Source: Pontibacillus marinus BH030004 = DSM 16465
GTDB lineage: Bacteria; Bacillota; Bacilli; Bacillales; BH030062
Length of the DNA stretch: 64,000 bases
Direction of reading: 5' to 3'
Assembly (NCBI RefSeq): GCF_000425225.1
Contig: NZ_AULJ01000008.1
Location: forward strand, 124,001 to 188,000
Shown: in pieces, positions 1 through 7,553 of the stretch
How the letters are laid out: the number at the start of each line of letters is the position of its first letter
Position numbering within the stretch: the first letter of the stretch is position 1
The notes under the pieces: model-generated
The model's database searches: none
What the model saw: the letters and a program-made list of their open reading frames with translations, nothing else
Told to the model about the DNA's origin: nothing
Made by a program: the position numbers and the translations under genes

Positions 1-494
1 CGTGCGAATTCACTATTTAAAAACACATCTTCTCCTGTTGATTCCATGACACGTCCCCATCTAGGCTCTCGGGATAGGTCAACCATAGGTGCGTAGGTTA
101 CATGAACGCCTGAAATAGCGGCTTCTTTTGCTGCAACTTCTGCACTTTTTTCAGCTAAGTCCAAGTCCCATGAACCACCGATTGCTAAGGGTACAGGGAA
201 TATGGTTTTGAAACCGTGTACAATATCGGACATAAATAATAAAGGGATTCCTAGACGGTTATCCTCTAAGTGTTTTTTCTGGATATTGATCGTTTCTTGT
301 GCGCCGGAAGCTCCCAGTACGGAACCAGCTTGTTCAATATCTTCTTCAGTAATATTCATGTCTACCATAGGACCTGTAATATGTCCTCGGTCTGAAGCTC
401 CTTTAAAAAATGGAGTGGCTAATTGAACAAGTTGTCCGACTTTCTCCTGTAATGTCATTTCATTTAGTAATGATTCTAGTTGGTCGTTTCTCAT
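1..494 (-). CDS. Glycoside hydrolase family 3 beta-glucosidase (BglX-like), N-terminal part
   Basis: The reverse strand reads from an ATG at 494, preceded by a GGAGG ribosome binding site at about 500, and runs off the window edge after some 164 codons. Visible GH3 hallmarks are the opening NEMTLQEKVGQLVQ, then MSDIVHGFKTIFPVPLAIG and YAPMVDLSREPRWGRVMES, the segment that forms the sugar pocket of BglX-type beta-glucosidases. No signal peptide is seen, so a cytoplasmic enzyme that splits imported glycosides is likely. It is divergent from a sugar ABC importer and shares a promoter region with twin operators, which suggests joint induction. The catalytic Asp and acid/base lie outside the window, so exact specificity is unknown. 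Confidence 0.9.
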   Translation of the reverse strand, partial: MRNDQLESLLNEMTLQEKVGQLVQLATPFFKGASDRGHITGPMVDMNITEEDIEQAGSVLGASGAQETINIQKKHLEDNRLGIPLLFMSDIVHGFKTIFPVPLAIGGSWDLDLAEKSAEVAAKEAAISGVHVTYAPMVDLSREPRWGRVMESTGEDVFLNSEFA

Positions 495-524
495 AATTAC
501 CTCCAGCAAACTGTGTGATGATTT

Positions 525-536
525 GAAACGTTTCGA
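525..536. promoter_or_regulatory. LacI-type operator, copy 1
   Basis: The 12-base sequence GAAACGTTTCGA, with a perfect GAAACGTTTC palindrome, lies just downstream of the leftward promoter's -10 box. An identical copy lies at 680-691. Its position should block transcription of the GH3 gene. The LacI regulator at 4094-5077 is the obvious candidate binder; this is inference from proximity and palindrome type. Confidence 0.7.
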
Positions 537-551
537 TTCGATTTAAGTAGA

Positions 552-580
552 AGTATATAGACCCGTATTCTCTGAGTCAA
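552..580 (-). promoter_or_regulatory. Sigma-A promoter of the GH3 gene
   Basis: On the reverse strand a -35 box TTGACT (575-580) and a -10 box TATACT (552-557) are separated by exactly 17 bp. The operator at 525-536 follows close to the expected transcription start. Confidence 0.75.
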
Positions 581-640
581 TAAGTAAACACTAAATAATA
601 AAGGGTTTTCATAAAAATTTAGAAAAAATTAAAAAAGTTG

Positions 641-669
641 TTGAAAGCGGATACATGATGTCGTAGAAT
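641..669 (+). promoter_or_regulatory. Sigma-A promoter of the sugar ABC operon
   Basis: A -35 box TTGAAA (641-646) and a -10 box TAGAAT (664-669) are 17 bp apart. The second operator begins 11 bp after the -10 box, in the position expected for repression at the transcription start. Confidence 0.75.
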
Positions 670-679
670 AACCTCAAGT

Positions 680-691
680 GAAACGTTTCGA
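680..691. promoter_or_regulatory. LacI-type operator, copy 2
   Basis: An exact second copy of GAAACGTTTCGA, 155 bp from copy 1 and directly after the rightward promoter. The symmetric placement after both -10 boxes supports one repressor controlling both directions, possibly with DNA looping. Confidence 0.7.
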
Positions 692-723
692 TTATTCATT
701 TTTTAAAAAAAGGAGAATTCTTA

Positions 724-1962
724 ATGAAAAAATTACTTGTCCTTATGTCGATGATGGTACTATCCCTTGCATTAGTTGCTTGTTCTGGTGGCGATGAAGG
801 TGAATCGGCAGATGGTGAAAAGACGTTAAAGGTATGGGCTATGGGTGAAGAAGGTAAGAAGCTTAAGGATTTTGTGAAAGATTTTGAAGAAAACAATCCG
901 AAAATTACTGTAGATGTACAAGCTATTCCTTGGGGGAAAGCTCATGACAAATTATTAACGGCTGTTGCATCAGGAAATGGTCCAGATGTTTTACAGATCG
1001 GAACAACTTGGGTACCAGAGTTCGCTGAAGCAGGTGCATTTAAGGATTTATCTGAGTACATGGATGACTATGAATCATTTAATAAAGACAATTTCTTCGA
1101 CGGATCTGTTTCAACCATGAAATATAACGATCAAGTCGTTGGGGTTCCTTGGTATGTAGATACACGCGTTATGTATTACCGTACAGACTTATTAAAAGAA
1201 GCTGGATTTGACCAAGCACCAGATACTTGGTCTGAATTGAAAGATGCTGCGAAAAAGCTAGCTGACCGTGGTGAAGGACAGTATGGAATTGATATTGACC
1301 GAAATGACCAGATCAATCCATTTATTTTTGCATGGCAGAATGGATATGAAGCTGACCTTGCGAATAAGGATCTGAATTTTGAAAGCCCTGAATTCAAAGA
1401 AGCGATGGAGTATTATGTAAGTTATTTTGAACAAGGTCTTAGTCAAAAAGAAAAAGGCGGAGACATTATCCAAGGCTTCAAAACAGGGAAAAAGCCAATC
1501 TTCTTCAGCGGTCCTTGGATGATAGACATTATTCAAGATAAGGCGCCAGGAATAGAAGGTAAGTGGGCAACAGCTGTAATGCCTAAGAAAGAATCTAGAA
1601 CATCAAGCATGGGTGGATCAAACCTTGCTGTATTCCACAACACAGATAAAGTAGATGCTTCACTCAAGTTTATCTCTTATATGACACAAGTAGATACACA
1701 ATTAGATTGGTTAGAAACGTCTAACACACTACCTTCTCGTACGGAAGCATGGGAAGACTCTGCATTAAAAGACGATCCAATGTATGAAACATTCGGAAAG
1801 CAGCTTGAGCAAACAAAACCAGGCATTCAAACAGAGCAGTTTGAGCGTATTGCACAAGAACTATTAGCAACATTAGAAAAAGTTGTTGTAGGAGATGCGG
1901 ATTTAGAAAAAGAACTAGAGAAATTCAATAAAGAAGCACAGGAATTAATTACGGAAGATTAA
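724..1962 (+). CDS. Sugar ABC transporter substrate-binding lipoprotein (family 1)
   Basis: A 412-residue extracellular sugar-binding protein. The first 20 residues form a lipoprotein signal peptide ending in the lipobox LVAC, with Cys20 the lipid anchor, followed by a Ser/Gly/Asp linker. The body has the family-1 solute-binding layout (KVWAMGEEGKKLKDFVKDF early, a GPDVLQIGTTWVPEF segment, SGPWMIDI near residue 265). An AGGAG site at about 711 supports the ATG. It is the first gene of an operon with two permeases and lies opposite a GH3 glycosidase, so an oligosaccharide or beta-glucoside ligand is inferred. No ATPase gene is present here; a shared MsmX-type ATPase is the usual solution. Confidence 0.9.
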   Translation: MKKLLVLMSMMVLSLALVACSGGDEGESADGEKTLKVWAMGEEGKKLKDFVKDFEENNPKITVDVQAIPWGKAHDKLLTAVASGNGPDVLQIGTTWVPEFAEAGAFKDLSEYMDDYESFNKDNFFDGSVSTMKYNDQVVGVPWYVDTRVMYYRTDLLKEAGFDQAPDTWSELKDAAKKLADRGEGQYGIDIDRNDQINPFIFAWQNGYEADLANKDLNFESPEFKEAMEYYVSYFEQGLSQKEKGGDIIQGFKTGKKPIFFSGPWMIDIIQDKAPGIEGKWATAVMPKKESRTSSMGGSNLAVFHNTDKVDASLKFISYMTQVDTQLDWLETSNTLPSRTEAWEDSALKDDPMYETFGKQLEQTKPGIQTEQFERIAQELLATLEKVVVGDADLEKELEKFNKEAQELITED

Positions 1963-1970
1963 AATGAATC

Positions 1971-1998
1971 GCAGGTGGAATCAGTCGATTTCGCCTGC
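1971..1998 (+). terminator. Intercistronic stem-loop after the binding-protein gene
   Basis: A 12-bp RNA stem (1971-1982 with 1987-1998, two G-U pairs, AGUC loop) starts nine bases after the stop codon of the binding-protein gene. Only a weak U-rich run follows. It fits the stem-loops in ABC operons that stabilise the upstream message and reduce expression of the permeases; this role is inferred. Confidence 0.6.
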
Positions 1999-2038
1999 CT
2001 TTCATCTACATCAAGATAGAATTAGGTGGTGTAAGACA

Positions 2039-2926
2039 ATGAACCGTTTATCTGGCAAACCAATTAATAAATATCCTTACCTATTCATTGCACCAGCCGT
2101 GATTTTATTGGTTATCTTTTTCATCATTCCGATTATAATAGCTTTTGGCGTTAGTTTTACGGATATGGACCTAAAAGGGTTAGCCAATTTATCGAATGTT
2201 AGTTTTGTTGGTTTGGAGAACTATACGGATTTGTTCTCAGATGAAAAGTTTCTAAAATCGATCTACAATACAGCGTTTTATGTTGTGATTGGAGTACCTC
2301 TAGTCATTATATCTTCTCTGTCAGTTGCTCTTATGCTGAACTATGGGAGTAATTGGTTGTTCAGGACCTTTCGTGGCGTTTATTACATGCCATCGATCAC
2401 AAACATCGTTGCAATTGCTGTGATCTGGGGGTATTTATACAACACGGATTACGGTTTGCTTAACTATATTTTGTCATTAATCAGTATCGATAAGATTCCT
2501 TGGTTGCAGGAGCCGACAATTGCTAAAATTTCTTTAATTATTTTGGCTGTCTGGAAAGGGATCGGAATTAATATGATCATCTTTTTAGCTGCATTACAAG
2601 GGATTCCAAAGAGCTATTATGAAGCAGCTGAAATGGATGGGGCAAATCGAATTCAAATTTTATTTAATGTCACACTACCTCTGTTGCGCTATGCGACATT
2701 CTTTGTAACGGTTACAACCTTAATTGGATGGATGCAATTCTTCGAGGAACCTTTTGTCATGACAGATGGTGGTCCATTAAATGGTACGTTATCTGTTGCG
2801 CTATTTATTTATAAGGAAGGTTTCCAGTTCAGTGAATTTGGATACGCTGCAGCCGCATCGTTTGTATTATTTATCATGATCATCATTGTAACATTGGTTC
2901 AATTTAAGTTTAGTAAATCGGAATAA
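2039..2926 (+). CDS. Sugar ABC transporter permease (MalF/UgpA type)
   Basis: A 295-residue membrane protein with about six hydrophobic segments and the permease loop EAAEMDGANRIQILFNVTLP (EAA motif), which contacts the ATPase. The start is placed at the ATG at 2039, where AGGTGG lies 8 bases upstream; the open frame extends back to 1964, but that part contains the intercistronic stem-loop and looks untranslated. The first residues, MNRLSGKPINKYPYLFIAP, are typical. It should form a heterodimer with the next gene product. Confidence 0.9.
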   Translation: MNRLSGKPINKYPYLFIAPAVILLVIFFIIPIIIAFGVSFTDMDLKGLANLSNVSFVGLENYTDLFSDEKFLKSIYNTAFYVVIGVPLVIISSLSVALMLNYGSNWLFRTFRGVYYMPSITNIVAIAVIWGYLYNTDYGLLNYILSLISIDKIPWLQEPTIAKISLIILAVWKGIGINMIIFLAALQGIPKSYYEAAEMDGANRIQILFNVTLPLLRYATFFVTVTTLIGWMQFFEEPFVMTDGGPLNGTLSVALFIYKEGFQFSEFGYAAAASFVLFIMIIIVTLVQFKFSKSE

Positions 2927-2964
2927 GATTAATAATGGAATGACTGAAGAGAGGTGTGACAACC

Positions 2965-3795
2965 ATGGCAAGTCGAGACAACAAAAATCGTGTCGAGAAA
3001 ACCATAGTAACAATATTATTGGTAGTGGGTGGAATCCTCGTATCGATTCCTTTTATATGGATGATCTTGAGTGCGTTTAAGCCAGAAAGTGAAGTCTTAG
3101 CGTTTCCACCAACTATATTCCCGGAAAATCCTACAATTGAAAACTTTGTTCATCTATTTACCAAGCTAGATTTTGGTATTTACTTTAGAAATACGGTTAT
3201 CATTGTTTTGGCATCCTTTGTTGGACTTCTATTTAATGCAATGGCTGGTTATGGGTTTGCGAAGTATTCCTTTAAAGGAAGAGATAAATTATTCTTTTTA
3301 GTACTCGCAACCATGATGATTCCAGGGCAGGTAACGATGATTCCTGTTTACCTTCTATTAAACGAAGTCGGATTAACGAACACCATGGTCGGGATTATTC
3401 TTCCTGGTCTTGCTGTAGCGTTCAGTATTTTCTTATTTAGACAGTTCATGACGACGGTACCAGACGATTTAATAGAAGCAGCTCGGTTAGATGGGGCAGG
3501 GGAGTTTTATATCTTCTTCCGTTTAATTATCCCCGTTGCAAAACCGATATTTGCTGTACAAGGGATTTTAACGTTTATCGCAGGTTGGAACAGCTTCATC
3601 TGGCCATTAATCATTGCGAGTGATGATAGCTTATACACCTTATCAGTAGGCCTATCCTTGTTACAAGGCCAATACGCTAGTAACTTCGCACTCCAAATGG
3701 CAGGTGCAGCATTTATGGTGATCCCGATTATCATTATCTTCTCCTTCTTCCAAAAATACATTGTAGAAGGATTTACAATGTCGGGTATCAAATAG
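2965..3795 (+). CDS. Sugar ABC transporter permease (MalG/UgpE type)
   Basis: A 276-residue inner-membrane permease with six predicted membrane spans and the EAA loop IEAARLDGAGEFYIFFRLII. It ends in the usual MalG-type tail YIVEGFTMSGIK. The ATG at 2965 is preferred over the in-frame GTG at 2956 because the GAGAGG site at about 2949-2954 is well spaced only for the ATG. It is the last gene of the importer; the regulator gene follows after a repeat-filled gap. Confidence 0.9.
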   Translation: MASRDNKNRVEKTIVTILLVVGGILVSIPFIWMILSAFKPESEVLAFPPTIFPENPTIENFVHLFTKLDFGIYFRNTVIIVLASFVGLLFNAMAGYGFAKYSFKGRDKLFFLVLATMMIPGQVTMIPVYLLLNEVGLTNTMVGIILPGLAVAFSIFLFRQFMTTVPDDLIEAARLDGAGEFYIFFRLIIPVAKPIFAVQGILTFIAGWNSFIWPLIIASDDSLYTLSVGLSLLQGQYASNFALQMAGAAFMVIPIIIIFSFFQKYIVEGFTMSGIK

Positions 3796-3804
3796 AGTAG
3801 TAGA

Positions 3805-3862
3805 AAGGGTGCCTGACCCCCACCACGCTATCGCGTTAAAGTGGTGGGGGTCAGGCACCTTT
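3805..3862. repeat. REP-like palindrome, copy 1 (GTGCCTGACCCCC family)
   Basis: Two perfect 19-base arms, 3808-3826 (GGTGCCTGACCCCCACCAC) and 3841-3859, enclose a 14-base loop. The element lies 12 bases after the permease stop codon. Three relatives occur at 5079, 5827 and 7284, around a RAYT transposase gene. Confidence 0.9.
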
Positions 3863-3868
3863 GAATCG

Positions 3869-4078
3869 GTGTCTAGCTCCAGCGCCCAGCAACGAAAGGA
3901 CTTGGGCCCACACGACGTGGGTCAGATCGACGTTGTCACAGGACGTGACGAACTTAGTCGATCATACTTTCTCCGTAAGATAAGTCAACATCGATTCACT
4001 TTGTTCATCGTGTTTCCTTTATCGTACTACGGGCTCAGTCCAGTCCCTTCGTTGCTAAACGGGCGCTTGCGCTTTTCT
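3869..4078. repeat. Long imperfect inverted repeat, probable dispersed Bacillaceae intergenic element
   Basis: This 210-bp block begins GTGTCTAGCTCCAGCGCCCA and ends in GGGCGCTTGCGCTTTTC. Its ends are imperfectly complementary: AGCGCCCAGCAACGAAAGGACT on one side answers AGCGCCC, AGCAACGAAGGGACT and GAGCCCGTAGTACGA read from the other. I recall similar blocks between genes in many Bacillaceae, but this cannot be checked here. It has no credible protein. It ends immediately before the AGGAGG site of the lacI-type gene, so it forms much of that gene's leader. Confidence 0.6.
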
Positions 4079-4093
4079 TAGGAGGTTATATGA

Positions 4094-5077
4094 ATGGCGA
4101 CGATTAAAGATGTAGCCAAGCGAGCGGGTGTGGCTGTCTCAACAGCTTCTTATGCTTTGAATGGTGTGAAGAAGGTAAGCGATGCTACGTTACAAAAAGT
4201 ATTGCAAGCTGCCGAGGAATTACATTATCAGAAGAATGGGTTCGCATCAGATTTAAAGAGAACAAAAACAAATACGATTGCTTTAATATTAAGAGACTTA
4301 TCTGGACCTTTCTATTCGGAGTTAATTAGAGGGATTCAAGAGGTTACGACAGCGAATGGATATGATCTAATTGCTTGTAGTGCGATAGGTGGAGATGATT
4401 CCACTGCTACAAAGTTTTTGAAAGAGAAAAGAGTAGATGGTGCAATTGTACTTGCTCATAATATTAGTGATGATATTATCAAAGCATCTGCTAATGCTGA
4501 TTTCCCTGTTGTCGTTTTAGATCGTCATCTAGATAATCCGCATATTCTTCATGTAGAAGTAGACAATTATCAAGGTGGATGGATAGCCACAGAGCATTTG
4601 ATTGAGAAAGGTCACAAGTCGATTGCGTTTATTAGTGGTCCCAAAAACTCGCATGACAGTGAAATGCGTTATAAAGGGTATCGAGATGCACTAGAGAAGC
4701 ATAATCTTACCTTTCAATCTCGTTTTAAATTCACGGGAGATTTTCAGAGAGAAAGCGGATATCGCTCAACGAAGATGTTAATCGCTCAACAAAATTTACC
4801 TGACGCTATCTTTTACGCCAATGATGAAATGGCGATCGGCGGATTGAAAGCGTTTGCTGATAATGGGATACGAGTACCTGAGGATATTTCAATTATTGGT
4901 TTTGATGATATACAAATTTCCGAGTATTTAAATCCACCATTAACGACCATACGTCAGCCAAAATACGAAGTAGGCGCATTGTCCGCTCATATGATTTTTC
5001 AATTGTTTACTGGAGAAGACGTTGAAAAGCATTATAGTTTGGTTACGGAGTTGGTTGAGAGAGAGTCTGTGAAGTAG
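4094..5077 (+). CDS. LacI-family transcriptional regulator
   Basis: A 327-residue repressor. Residues 1-50 hold the LacI helix-turn-helix (ATIKDVAKRAGVAVSTASYA) and hinge; the rest is a periplasmic-binding-protein-like sugar sensor with the expected ALILRDLSGPFYSELIRGI and NDEMAIGGLKAF segments. AGGAGG at 4080-4085 fixes the ATG at 4094. Being next to the sugar importer, it is the likely repressor acting at the twin GAAACGTTTC operators at 525 and 680; the effector is probably the imported sugar. No operator copy is seen upstream of its own gene. Confidence 0.92.
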   Translation: MATIKDVAKRAGVAVSTASYALNGVKKVSDATLQKVLQAAEELHYQKNGFASDLKRTKTNTIALILRDLSGPFYSELIRGIQEVTTANGYDLIACSAIGGDDSTATKFLKEKRVDGAIVLAHNISDDIIKASANADFPVVVLDRHLDNPHILHVEVDNYQGGWIATEHLIEKGHKSIAFISGPKNSHDSEMRYKGYRDALEKHNLTFQSRFKFTGDFQRESGYRSTKMLIAQQNLPDAIFYANDEMAIGGLKAFADNGIRVPEDISIIGFDDIQISEYLNPPLTTIRQPKYEVGALSAHMIFQLFTGEDVEKHYSLVTELVERESVK

Positions 5078-5078
5078 G

Positions 5079-5132
5079 AAGTGCCTGACCCCCACCGCGG
5101 TGATGTGATAAAGCGATGGGGGTCAGGCACTT
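5079..5132. repeat. REP-like palindrome, copy 2
   Basis: Arms 5079-5098 (AAGTGCCTGACCCCCACCGC) and 5113-5132 match in 19 of 20 positions around a 14-base loop. It starts two bases after the LacI stop codon and lies 162 bp upstream of the RAYT gene, which also has a copy right after it. Confidence 0.9.
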
Positions 5133-5294
5133 TTATATTATAGGAATAAATCTGATGCTATGTTTCGAATTTTCCCTCGGTGTATTTAGTTTATAAGGAG
5201 TTAATAGGAGCTTAAAATTAAATTTCATAGATTCGCATAATCCTCTTTCTTGTATTAACCTTTATTCAATCTATAAGAGGAGGTATGTTGATGA

Positions 5295-5828
5295 ATGGCT
5301 AGGAATCCAAGAATTTGGTATCCGGGAGCAATGTTTCATATTACAGCGCGAGGAAATCGAGGGAGTAGTTTGTTTAATGATGAAGCAGATTTTAATCAAT
5401 ATTTAGATCTGGTGAAGCTATGTCAAACAGAGTATCCCTTTAAACTTCATGCTTATTGCTTAATGACGAATCATATTCATTTGTTAATTGAAGTAGATAA
5501 TTATACTAGCGGGGAGATAATGAAGTTTATTCAATTTAAGTATGCAAAATATTATAACAAGCGGTATGAAGTCACAGGTCATCTCTTTCAAGGACGTTAC
5601 TACGCCAATGTCATTAAATCTATTGATTACCTACTAGAGGTGAGTAAATATATACATTTAAACCCTGTAAAAGCTGGGATTGTTCTATCACCTGAGTCTT
5701 ACAGATGGAGTAGTTATAATATCTATATGATGAGTGAAGTTAATAATGGTTTTGTAGATACTAGTAAAGTATTGAAACATTTTATAACCCCTAAGCAAGA
5801 ACAGTACAAAGAATATGTAAATGAATAA
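5295..5828 (+). CDS. REP-associated tyrosine transposase (RAYT, Y1-transposase family)
   Basis: A 177-residue protein of the IS200/REP-associated Y1 transposase fold. It opens RIWYPGAMFHITARGN, carries the metal-binding HUH motif as HIH at residues 60-62 (in CLMTNHIHLLIE), and has KYIHLNPVKAG, in which Tyr119 aligns with the catalytic Tyr of E. coli RAYT (Y-I-x-x-N-P). The family nicks and joins single-stranded DNA at REP hairpins. AGAGGAGG at about 5275 supports the ATG at 5295. Copies of the GTGCCTGACCCCC palindrome flank it at 5079 and 5827, the downstream one overlapping its stop codon, so these are its probable substrates. Confidence 0.88.
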   Translation: MARNPRIWYPGAMFHITARGNRGSSLFNDEADFNQYLDLVKLCQTEYPFKLHAYCLMTNHIHLLIEVDNYTSGEIMKFIQFKYAKYYNKRYEVTGHLFQGRYYANVIKSIDYLLEVSKYIHLNPVKAGIVLSPESYRWSSYNIYMMSEVNNGFVDTSKVLKHFITPKQEQYKEYVNE

Positions 5829-5880
5829 GTGCCTGACCCCCACCGCTTTACAGCATCACCGCGGTGGGGGTCAGGCACTT
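5827..5880. repeat. REP-like palindrome, copy 3
   Basis: Perfect 20-base arms, 5827-5846 and 5861-5880, enclose a 14-base loop. The left arm overlaps the stop codon of the RAYT gene. It also lies just after the end of the leftward HD-GYP gene and could act as a hairpin in either transcript. Confidence 0.92.
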
Positions 5881-5894
5881 TACAAGGCACTTTA

Positions 5895-6860
5895 CTACAT
5901 AGGCTCAATCATCAAAGTTGGGTGATCTGCCAAATCAATATCTCTTCCCTTCGATAACACGCGTACAACGGGTCTTTGCAGGTGTTGTTGTACTCGGGTG
6001 ACGATACCATCCTCTTTTGATGCGATTTTAACTTTTGTGCCAGGCGGGTATGTAGGTACGGCTTGACTAAATGCTTGTATAACATGAAAGCTATACGTAA
6101 CATCCGAAGTAGCCATTACAGCTTCCATCGCCTGGTGTGGTAACAGTTGTTCTTTGGATATGTGATTCTCATAGTTGTTAGCCACGCCAGCAATTTGAGC
6201 AACCTCCAAAACATCCGTAAGCTGTCGTGGAGCCCCTTTTCCATCAATCGTTTCATGGTGTTGGTATGCAATATGGGCTGACATTAGGCTGATTTGTCGG
6301 TTGCTTCTTAAATGATTAAATCCCTCTTCTGGGTGACTACTGTATTCGTCTGTAATCATTTTGCCAATATCATGTAAGATAGACCCTAGAGCAAGTTCCT
6401 TCATTTGGATGTTGTTGTAGCTCATTTTTTTAGCTGTTAATAATGACAAGATCGTTACGTTCACAGCATGTGCGTAGGGTTGAAGCTCTTGGTCAATAGC
6501 ACCTGAAGGAATGGTTACAAGGGTTGGCCTTTTCTTCACTTCTTCGATTAATTGATCGGCTACCCTTTGGACAGGTAGAATATTAGCTTCCTCTTCATCT
6601 CGTACTTGCTCAAAATACTCTTTTATCACTTGGATACAATCTGTCCACTTAGGCATGTCCAGCATATCATCAATATCGATTCCCTTAGAAATTTCATCTT
6701 CAACAAACAGATAGCTGATTCCCATTTGTTTTACACGATCTAAAACTTTAGGGTTAATACTTTTCCCAGCAGCAATTAAAATCCGTTTTTTTGAATCATA
6801 AACAGGTTTAGCTAATACCATTGTCTCATATTTATATTCGGAAACATTTATAAGTCTCAC
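5895..6860 (-). CDS. HD-GYP-type metal-dependent phosphohydrolase (variant)
   Basis: A 321-residue protein of the family that degrades cyclic di-GMP. The C-terminal half holds HDIGK with the HD pair at residues 163-164, HPEEGF at 176-181 and HHE at 201-203, as in HD-GYP domains. The signature GYP loop reads GKGAP at 207-211, so the Tyr is replaced by Ala, and the later Asp of the family's ADVYDA motif appears as GVANNYEN. The N-terminal 60 residues resemble the small leader domain of Bacillus HD-GYP proteins. No membrane span is seen. Activity on cyclic di-GMP is plausible given nearby riboswitches but is uncertain with these changes. Confidence 0.8.
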   Translation of the reverse strand: MRLINVSEYKYETMVLAKPVYDSKKRILIAAGKSINPKVLDRVKQMGISYLFVEDEISKGIDIDDMLDMPKWTDCIQVIKEYFEQVRDEEEANILPVQRVADQLIEEVKKRPTLVTIPSGAIDQELQPYAHAVNVTILSLLTAKKMSYNNIQMKELALGSILHDIGKMITDEYSSHPEEGFNHLRSNRQISLMSAHIAYQHHETIDGKGAPRQLTDVLEVAQIAGVANNYENHISKEQLLPHQAMEAVMATSDVTYSFHVIQAFSQAVPTYPPGTKVKIASKEDGIVTRVQQHLQRPVVRVLSKGRDIDLADHPTLMIEPM

Positions 6861-7007
6861 TTTCTTCCCTCTCTCTTACCAGAAATTCATATAGTCTTTT
6901 TCAACTATCTAAGTGTATCGGAACAATTTAATATTTTTAAATCAAAATATTATGTTTTTTTCCTGGTAAGTGTGAGATCAATGGGAAAAGGAGTGTAACG
7001 AAAAGCT

Positions 7008-7214
7008 TTATACTTGATTGTTTTGATATTCTTTAAATTGTTTAGCGACATTGATACCTTCAGTCATTCCAGCCCTATGTGACTGGCCGTGCATTTGATT
7101 CAGTAGGTGCATAATATGATATTTGTTGTTTTCTGTGACCTTGATATTATGTTCCTGTTCAACGATCTCTACAATTTTATGTAATGTTTCTTGTCTAACG
7201 TCAGATATACTCAT
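7008..7214 (-). CDS. Small hypothetical protein
   Basis: A 68-residue soluble, mostly helical protein, starting MSISDVRQETLHKIVEIVE. A GAGAGG site lies about 10 bases before its ATG. I recognise no family. It stands alone between the HD-GYP gene and REP copy 4, transcribed leftward. The length, good ribosome binding site and lack of overlap favour a real gene. Confidence 0.6.
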   Translation of the reverse strand: MSISDVRQETLHKIVEIVEQEHNIKVTENNKYHIMHLLNQMHGQSHRAGMTEGINVAKQFKEYQNNQV

Positions 7215-7283
7215 ACAAAACCTCTCTAATCAATAGTTGGAAATTTTAACTCTAGTTTATCATATACTTGCATTTACGTGTGA

Positions 7284-7329
7284 AGGTGCCTGACCCCCGC
7301 TGCTTTAAAGCGGTGGGGGTCAGGCACCT
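7284..7329. repeat. REP-like palindrome, copy 4
   Basis: Arms 7284-7303 (AGGTGCCTGACCCCCGCTGC) and 7310-7329 differ at two positions that would still pair as G-U in RNA; the loop is only TTTAAA. This copy is shorter in the loop than the other three. Confidence 0.88.
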
Positions 7330-7553
7330 GTCGGAATAGAATTTCTCAAAATAAGACTATAGTTTCATAAAGACAACACAACACCACTGGAGTATGGATA
7401 AAAAAGTATATTAACTAATTCATAAGTTCTCTTTTTTAACACCTAAAGATTAACAGACATAATTCGACAAAAATACCTATATACTTATGGTAGTATGAGC
7501 GCATTCGATTATTTTTTCAAAAAATTATATAGGAGGATGATCTTATTCGACAT

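Noticed and set aside
1964-2038. Upstream extension of the first sugar permease
   Set aside because: It covers the intercistronic stem-loop; the ATG at 2039 has the ribosome binding site and the family N-terminus.
3809-4081. A 90-codon frame between the permease and lacI genes
   Set aside because: It reads through REP copy 1 and the long inverted repeat; no start signals and no protein-like composition.
7463-7485. Promoter TTCGAC/TATACT upstream of the protease
   Set aside because: The boxes are only 11 bp apart, too close for a sigma-A promoter.
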